From Paenibacillus sp. (GTDB lineage Bacteria; Bacillota; Bacilli; Paenibacillales; Paenibacillaceae): a DNA stretch of 45,022 nucleotides. Below the pieces are notes generated by a model, which saw only the letters and a list, made by a program, of their open reading frames with translations, searched no databases and was not told the origin of the DNA. Below, one piece after another: positions 40,612 to 45,022 of this stretch. The stretch spans positions 1 through 45,022 of the forward strand of contig JAILZT010000033.1 in NCBI GenBank assembly GCA_023512345.1, written 5' to 3'. The position numbers were made by a program, and so were the translations under genes. Within the stretch, counting starts at the first letter, position 1. Every line of letters begins with the position of its first letter.

Positions 40612-41493
40612 TTAACGGCCACGCTCCGACATACGTTCAGCCGGCGTCAAAGTCGCAATATCAATACCCTTCATCGGAGTACCCAAGTTCTTAGATACTT
40701 CTGCAATCAATTTGTAATCGGTGTAATGAGTTGTAGCTTCTACAATGGCACGTGCGAACTTCTCAGGGTTGTCCGATTTAAAAATACCGGATCCTACGAA
40801 CACACCATCAGCACCCAAATGCATCATCAGAGCCGCATCAGCAGGAGTGGCTACACCGCCTGCAGCAAAGTTTACAACCGGCAGTTTGCCAAGCTGATGT
40901 ACTTCAAGCAGTAGATCATACGCTACACCCAAATTTTTTGCTTCATTATAAAGCTCGTCCAAAGACATATTGGTCACTCTGCGGATTTGGCCGTTAATGA
41001 CACGCATATGACGGACAGCCTCCACAATATTACCTGTTCCTGGCTCACCTTTAGTACGGATCATTGATGCTCCTTCGCCAATACGGCGCAGTGCTTCTCC
41101 AAGATCTTTGGCTCCACATACAAAAGGAACTGTGAACTCCCGTTTATTGATATGGAACACTTCATCAGCCGGTGTAAGCACTTCACTCTCATCCAAATAA
41201 TCAACGCCCAATGATTCCAGTACTCTTGCTTCTACGTAATGCCCAATACGTGCTTTGGCCATAACAGGTATGCTAACCACTTTGATAACCTCTTCTACAA
41301 TTGTAGGATCGGCCATCCGTGCTACTCCGCCAGCTGCCCGAATATCGGAAGGTACGCGTTCTAGAGCCATAACGGCTACTGCACCCGCAGCCTCAGCAAT
41401 CTTTGCTTGCTCTGCATTCATGACGTCCATAATGACGCCGCCTTTTTGCATTTCTGCCATGCCTCTTTTAACTCGCGATGTTCCTGTTTCCAT
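40612..41493 (-). CDS. pdxS: Pyridoxal 5'-phosphate synthase subunit PdxS
   Basis: PdxS condenses ribose-5-phosphate, glyceraldehyde-3-phosphate and ammonia to PLP on a (beta/alpha)8 barrel. The 293-aa protein begins METGTSRVKRGMAEM, close to B. subtilis PdxS, and keeps the MAKARIGHYVEA and VCGAKDLGEALRRI segments with the catalytic lysines. The ATG at 41493 has GGGAGG 7 nt upstream. A TTG at 41499 is less well spaced. A perfect Spo0A-type box lies about 95 bp upstream. Confidence 0.97.
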   Translation of the reverse strand: METGTSRVKRGMAEMQKGGVIMDVMNAEQAKIAEAAGAVAVMALERVPSDIRAAGGVARMADPTIVEEVIKVVSIPVMAKARIGHYVEARVLESLGVDYLDESEVLTPADEVFHINKREFTVPFVCGAKDLGEALRRIGEGASMIRTKGEPGTGNIVEAVRHMRVINGQIRRVTNMSLDELYNEAKNLGVAYDLLLEVHQLGKLPVVNFAAGGVATPADAALMMHLGADGVFVGSGIFKSDNPEKFARAIVEATTHYTDYKLIAEVSKNLGTPMKGIDIATLTPAERMSERGR

Positions 41494-41586
41494 GTCCAAG
41501 CCTCCCGATTGATCTATCTTAATCTAACTTGTAATTTTACCGCAAGGCGGCTAAATATACAACCCATTTACTCGGAATTTCTACTG

Positions 41587-41596
41587 TTTTCGACAA
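41587..41596 (-). promoter_or_regulatory. Spo0A-box match near the dacA 3' end
   Basis: The minus strand reads TTGTCGAAAA (41596-41587), containing the full 0A-box core TGTCGAA. It lies 10 nt past the dacA stop and about 95 bp upstream of pdxS. A single box by chance is possible. Confidence 0.35.
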
Positions 41597-41605
41597 GAAA
41601 GCCGA

Positions 41606-42994
41606 TTAGAACAAGTTTTTGATTCCGTTAAACAGATCGCTTAAAAATTCTCCTATCGCCCTAAAGAGTAGCTTAAACCAGCCCGCTTTCTCCGCTTCAT
41701 CTGAAGTAACCAGATTTACCGTCTTTTGCTGGGTCTGGGACATGCCCTCAGCCTTGTAGGAATAAGTAACCTTACCTACTTGTGAGCCTTTTGCAATAGG
41801 AGCAACCAGAGTTGCTGGATCATTAATTTGGGCTGTAGTGGTGATTGCAGGGCTTGTGGTTCCTTTAGGTACGATAAAGGTAACACCTTCATCCGAAACT
41901 ACGGAAACATCTTGCTTCTTCCCTTTCAATACCGGCACTGTCTCATTGCCTGCTACAACCGATTTAGGTGCAATAACCTGTTTGATTTCAAAATTAGTGA
42001 AACCAAAATCAAGCACCTTTTTCGTTTCTGTGAATCGATGTGCCTCGGAATTGGCGCCCATTACGACACTAATCAAACGCATTCCGTCACGCACAGCTGT
42101 TCCTGTGAAGCAGTTACCTGCGTTGGAGGTATGTCCGGTCTTTAGACCGTCCAGACCCGGATAAGCATATGCCTTAAAGTTAACATTATCCTTGTTGGCT
42201 TCCAACATCCAGTTATAGTTAATCATCGGCTTCTTATCCCGTGGACGGAATTTATACGATTGAATGGTCGTAAACTTGGTGAAGTCTGGGTGATCTGTAA
42301 CAATATATTTAGCAAGAATAGCAGCGTCCATCGCAGACATAACAGTTTCTTTATCTATATTCGGACGGAAATCAGCAGGCATATCTTCACGGTTAAGTCC
42401 TGTAGAATTGACGAAATAGGCAGTTTTCATTCCCATCTTCTGAGCTGTATCGTTCATCATGGCCACAAAGGCTTCCTCTGAACCTCCAACTAGTTCCGCA
42501 AGAGCTACTGTAGCATCATTAGCAGAACCTACAGCCATTGCTATGTATAGCTCCTCAACTGTATGTTCGTCCCCTTCAGCAAGAAAAATACGTGAACCGA
42601 TTTGTTTTGAGGCATTCTCTTGTACGATAACCTTCTGATCCCATGAAATCTTACCATTCTTCACAGCATCCGCTACAATATATTCTGTCATCATTTTAGT
42701 CATACTGGCTGGAGGAAGCGGTTGGTCGGCATTTAAGGATAAAAGAACCTGTCCTGTTGTTGGTTCAATCAAAACTGCTGAACTCAATTCCAGACCGAGC
42801 GATTCTACGGAAGGAATCTTTACTGCTGTTCCTGTGGCTGCTGGCGCTGCTGTGGTTGTTTCCGTTGTAGCAGGTGTTTTTACTACTTCCGCCATAGCTG
42901 GACTTGCAGAAAACATAAGCATATTTAAAAGAAGACCTACTGTAGCTGTCTTAATCACAAATTGTTTACCGTTAAATTGCTGCTTGTACTTCAA
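41606..42994 (-). CDS. dacA: D-alanyl-D-alanine carboxypeptidase (PBP5-type)
   Basis: DacA trims the terminal D-Ala of peptidoglycan stem peptides. The 462-aa protein has a signal peptide (cut likely after AMA35), a Thr/Ala-rich linker (about 38-58) and a penicillin-binding domain. Active-site motifs are S97-M-T-K100, SAN (in GSANDATVA) and KTG (LDGLKTGHTS). A beta-rich PBP5 C-terminal domain and a terminal amphipathic helix (about 440-462) that anchors it to the membrane follow. The TTG at 42994 follows AAGGAGAG. The order guaB-dacA-pdxST-serS is that of B. subtilis. Confidence 0.96.
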   Translation of the reverse strand: MKYKQQFNGKQFVIKTATVGLLLNMLMFSASPAMAEVVKTPATTETTTAAPAATGTAVKIPSVESLGLELSSAVLIEPTTGQVLLSLNADQPLPPASMTKMMTEYIVADAVKNGKISWDQKVIVQENASKQIGSRIFLAEGDEHTVEELYIAMAVGSANDATVALAELVGGSEEAFVAMMNDTAQKMGMKTAYFVNSTGLNREDMPADFRPNIDKETVMSAMDAAILAKYIVTDHPDFTKFTTIQSYKFRPRDKKPMINYNWMLEANKDNVNFKAYAYPGLDGLKTGHTSNAGNCFTGTAVRDGMRLISVVMGANSEAHRFTETKKVLDFGFTNFEIKQVIAPKSVVAGNETVPVLKGKKQDVSVVSDEGVTFIVPKGTTSPAITTTAQINDPATLVAPIAKGSQVGKVTYSYKAEGMSQTQQKTVNLVTSDEAEKAGWFKLLFRAIGEFLSDLFNGIKNLF

Positions 42995-43060
42995 TGATTT
43001 ATACTCTCCTTTTGAACTTCATATCCATTGCTTGTTCTATTCTAACACAGGGGTACCCTC

Positions 43061-43099
43061 AAAAAAAGACAGACAGGGCGAAATTCGTCCTGTCCGTCC
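43061..43099 (-). terminator. Intrinsic terminator after guaB
   Basis: GACGGACAGGACGAA/TTCGCCCTGTCTGTC hairpin followed on the minus strand by seven T. Confidence 0.9.
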
Positions 43100-43121
43100 A
43101 TAAATTAATGTTATATGTCGC

Positions 43122-44579
43122 CTACAAGGAATAATTTGGTGCTTCCTTGGTAATTTGTACATCATGTGGGTGACTTTCGCGTAATCCTGCACCTGTAATG
43201 CGAATAAAGGCGGTGTCATTTTGCAATTCAGTTAATGATTTTGTACCACAATAGCCCATCCCCGAACGGAGACCGCCGATTAACTGATGAACTGTATCCG
43301 AAAGTGGCCCTTTAAAAGCAACACGTCCTTCGATACCTTCCGGAACAAGCTTTTTGTCATCATCCTGAAAGTAACGGTCCTTACTGCCTTGCTTCATGGC
43401 GCTCATACTGCCCATTCCACGGTATACTTTAAATTTCCGGCCTTGGTAAATCTCAGATTCACCTGGGCTTTCCTCTGTACCTGCAAACAGACTTCCCATC
43501 ATAACAGCGTGAGCTCCTGCAGCAATTGCTTTTGTAATCTCACCGGAGTACTTGATCCCACCATCAGCAATGATCGGAATTCCGTATTCACGAGCTACCG
43601 TTGCACAATCGTAAATAGCAGTAACCTGTGGTACCCCGATACCTGCGATTACACGTGTAGTACAAATCGAGCCTGGACCAATCCCTACTTTAACAACAGA
43701 AGCACCAGCTTCAATCAACTCACGAGTTGCATCACCAGTAGCCACATTACCCGCAACAATCGTCAAATCTGGGTATATCTCCCGCAACTTACGTACAGCT
43801 TCTATAATATTGATATGGTGACCATGAGCAGAATCCACAGTAATTAGATCCACACCAGCTTGAACTAGTGCTTCCGCACGCTCAAACGTATCCTTAGAGA
43901 TACCAATAGCTGCACCAACAAGCAATCGGCCTTGAGAATCCTTAGCACCGTTAGGGAACTGTATGGCCTTCTCAATGTCTTTGATGGTGATGAGACCCTT
44001 AAGAATATTATTCTCGTCTACTAAAGGAAGCTTCTCAATCTTGTGGCGCTGCAGAATGCCCTCAGCTTCCTGAAGGGTTGTGCCTACAGCAGCAGTAACA
44101 AGGTTCTCATGAGTCATTACTTCGCTGATACGAATATTGTAATCATGAATAAAGCGCAAGTCTCTATTCGTCAAAATACCAACCAATTTCTTGTTCTCAT
44201 CAACAATAGGTACACCTGAGATACGGTACTTACCCATTACACGTTCAGCATCGGATACCCAGTGGTCTGGCGTAAGAGAGAAAGGATTCGTAATAACACC
44301 ACTCTCGGAGCGCTTCACGCGGTCCACCTCTTCCGCTTGCTGCTCCACAGACATATTCTTGTGAATGATGCCAATGCCACCCTCACGTGCGATAGCAATC
44401 GCCATTGCTGCTTCTGTTACCGTATCCATCCCCGCGCTCATAAGCGGAATATTTAGCTTCACGCTCTTGCTAAGAACGGTTGACAGGTCCACTTCCTTCG
44501 GCAAAACCTCAGATTTACGCGGCACCAGCAGTACATCATCAAAAGTTAGTCCCTCTTTACCAAACTTATCTTCCCACAC
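43122..44579 (-). CDS. guaB: Inosine-5'-monophosphate dehydrogenase
   Basis: GuaB oxidises IMP to XMP with NAD+, the committed step of GMP synthesis. The 485-aa protein starts VWEDKFGKEGLTFDDV, which aligns with the B. subtilis N-terminus. A tandem CBS domain pair (about residues 92-205) regulates it, and the catalytic loop holds C306 in GPGSICTTR. The GTG at 44579 has AGGAGG at a 10-nt spacing. An in-frame ATG at 44588 overlaps the Shine-Dalgarno site too closely, and an ATG at 44657 lacks a site. Initiation is from a strong promoter at 44750-44778. Confidence 0.95.
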   Translation of the reverse strand: MWEDKFGKEGLTFDDVLLVPRKSEVLPKEVDLSTVLSKSVKLNIPLMSAGMDTVTEAAMAIAIAREGGIGIIHKNMSVEQQAEEVDRVKRSESGVITNPFSLTPDHWVSDAERVMGKYRISGVPIVDENKKLVGILTNRDLRFIHDYNIRISEVMTHENLVTAAVGTTLQEAEGILQRHKIEKLPLVDENNILKGLITIKDIEKAIQFPNGAKDSQGRLLVGAAIGISKDTFERAEALVQAGVDLITVDSAHGHHINIIEAVRKLREIYPDLTIVAGNVATGDATRELIEAGASVVKVGIGPGSICTTRVIAGIGVPQVTAIYDCATVAREYGIPIIADGGIKYSGEITKAIAAGAHAVMMGSLFAGTEESPGESEIYQGRKFKVYRGMGSMSAMKQGSKDRYFQDDDKKLVPEGIEGRVAFKGPLSDTVHQLIGGLRSGMGYCGTKSLTELQNDTAFIRITGAGLRESHPHDVQITKEAPNYSL

Positions 44580-44749
44580 CTGGGTCATTCCTCCTCGAAT
44601 ATCTATTTCCGTAGGCCCACAAACTTTATAAAAGAAGAAACTTCGAGTCCAGTCCATTCACGACAGACAATTACGTGAAGCGTGAAAGTTGTACTTATTC
44701 GTATCTTCATTAAAGGTTTGAGATGCTTGTCCAAAAATATATTATTGCC

Positions 44750-44778
44750 ATCTTAGCAAAGGGTTTTTGCACTGTCAA
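44750..44778 (-). promoter_or_regulatory. guaB promoter (sigma-A)
   Basis: Minus strand: -35 TTGACA (44778-44773), exactly 17-nt spacer, -10 TAAGAT (44755-44750). No purine riboswitch core was seen in the 165-nt leader. Confidence 0.85.
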
Positions 44779-44836
44779 GAATATTACACGTAGTAGTCAG
44801 GTATTCGGAAAACCTTGTATAGGAATGCGAATTCTT

Positions 44837-44870
44837 GGACACATGTCCATCTTACGCGGACATGTTTGTC
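44837..44870 (-). repeat. Paired inverted repeats upstream of guaB
   Basis: GGACA-CA-TGTCC (44837-44848) and GACA-TGTT-TGTC (44859-44870) share the GGACATG motif. They lie about 60-90 bp upstream of the guaB -35, after the rrn terminator. A regulator site is possible but not established. Confidence 0.4.
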
Positions 44871-44910
44871 AAATGAATTACACCGCAATATCTTCTAAAA
44901 GTTAAATATA

Positions 44911-44946
44911 CAAAAAGACCACTGTCGAATGAATCAACAGTGGTCT
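44911..44946 (-). terminator. rRNA operon terminator
   Basis: GACCACTGT (44917-44925) pairs with ACAGTGGTC (44937-44945) and is followed on the minus strand by TTTTTG. It lies just past the 5S gene. Confidence 0.92.
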
Positions 44947-44951
44947 CATGT

Positions 44952-45022
44952 GCTTGGCGGCGTCCTACTCTCCCAGGACCCTTCGGTCCAAGTACCATCG
45001 GCGCTGGAGGTCTTAACGGTCG
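44952..45022 (-). rRNA. rrf: 5S rRNA, 3' part (runs off right edge)
   Basis: The minus strand reads the 3' two-thirds of 5S rRNA: the CCGATGGTA..loop region, AGAGTAGGACG and the terminal CGCCAAGC. The 5' part lies beyond the right edge. The direction is the same as guaB, as in the B. subtilis rrn-guaB arrangement. Confidence 0.93.

Noticed and set aside
43287..43847. 186-aa open frame on the plus strand
   Set aside because: It is antisense to the guaB catalytic domain and Cys/Ser/Thr-rich, as expected for a shadow frame.
44580..44657. N-terminal extension of guaB to an ATG at 44657
   Set aside because: It has no ribosome site. The GTG at 44579 has AGGAGG at good spacing and aligns with the known start.
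44580..44750. Purine riboswitch before guaB
   Set aside because: The conserved purine aptamer core was not seen in the leader.
1..45022. CRISPR arrays, insertion sequences or prophage genes
   Set aside because: No regularly spaced repeats, transposase or phage-like genes were seen.

Overview
The window is a chromosomal segment of a spore-forming, flagellated Bacillota, most likely Paenibacillus. The evidence is protein-level resemblance to Bacillus subtilis housekeeping genes, moderate GC, frequent GTG/TTG starts with strong Shine-Dalgarno sites, and sporulation genes (bofA, spo0F, a pbpG-like PBP, sspP, an orphan sporulation-type kinase). It is bounded by two rRNA operons read on the minus strand. 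The 3' end of a 5S gene and its terminator lie at the right edge. Tandem rrn promoters and the leader of another operon lie at the left edge. By analogy with B. subtilis (gyrA-rrn-guaB-dacA...bofA-rrn), oriC should lie a short way beyond the right edge, so minus-strand genes run with the replication fork.

Layout from right to left, in the direction of replication: guaB, dacA, pdxS-pdxT, serS, tRNA-Ser(UGA), a small hypothetical gene with sspP, and a lipoprotein. Then comes a plus-strand tadA-GNAT pair. Between this pair and a divergent sporulation-type sensor kinase is a dense DnaA-box cluster. Next are an RsuA-family pseudouridine synthase, motAB (plus), a pterin dehydratase, a cytochrome c and a GNAT. 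Two tandem NlpC/P60 cell-wall hydrolase genes follow, each with its own ydaO-type (c-di-AMP) riboswitch and a duplicated promoter. Then come an M1-type peptidase with a membrane protein, ywhD, an AbrB-like regulator, mag and the pbpG-like PBP, followed by a nitrilase-GNAT-GNAT operon. The block ywiB-argS, a subtilisin-like protease (plus), rpoE-pyrG with a GGGC attenuator, spo0F, fba, murA, rho, a radical SAM protein and rpmE follows. The window ends with SRP RNA, dnaX, yaaK, recR, yaaL and bofA. Relative to B. subtilis, the rpmE-to-pbpG block (found far from dnaX there) has been joined between scr-dnaX and tadA.

Functions represented are nucleotide synthesis (guaB, pyrG), vitamin B6 (pdxST), cell-wall synthesis and hydrolysis (murA, dacA, PBP, NlpC/P60 pair), translation (argS, serS, tadA, tRNA, rpmE, SRP RNA), replication and repair (dnaX, recR, mag), transcription (rho, rpoE), motility and the sporulation phosphorelay.

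The most interesting non-gene signals are: the DnaA-box cluster beside the sporulation kinase; the duplicated riboswitch plus WalR-like box upstream of the NlpC/P60 pair; a three-stem-loop candidate small RNA upstream of rpoE; and a 60-nt inverted repeat between the PBP gene and mag. All coordinates and motifs were read by eye; no database search was run.
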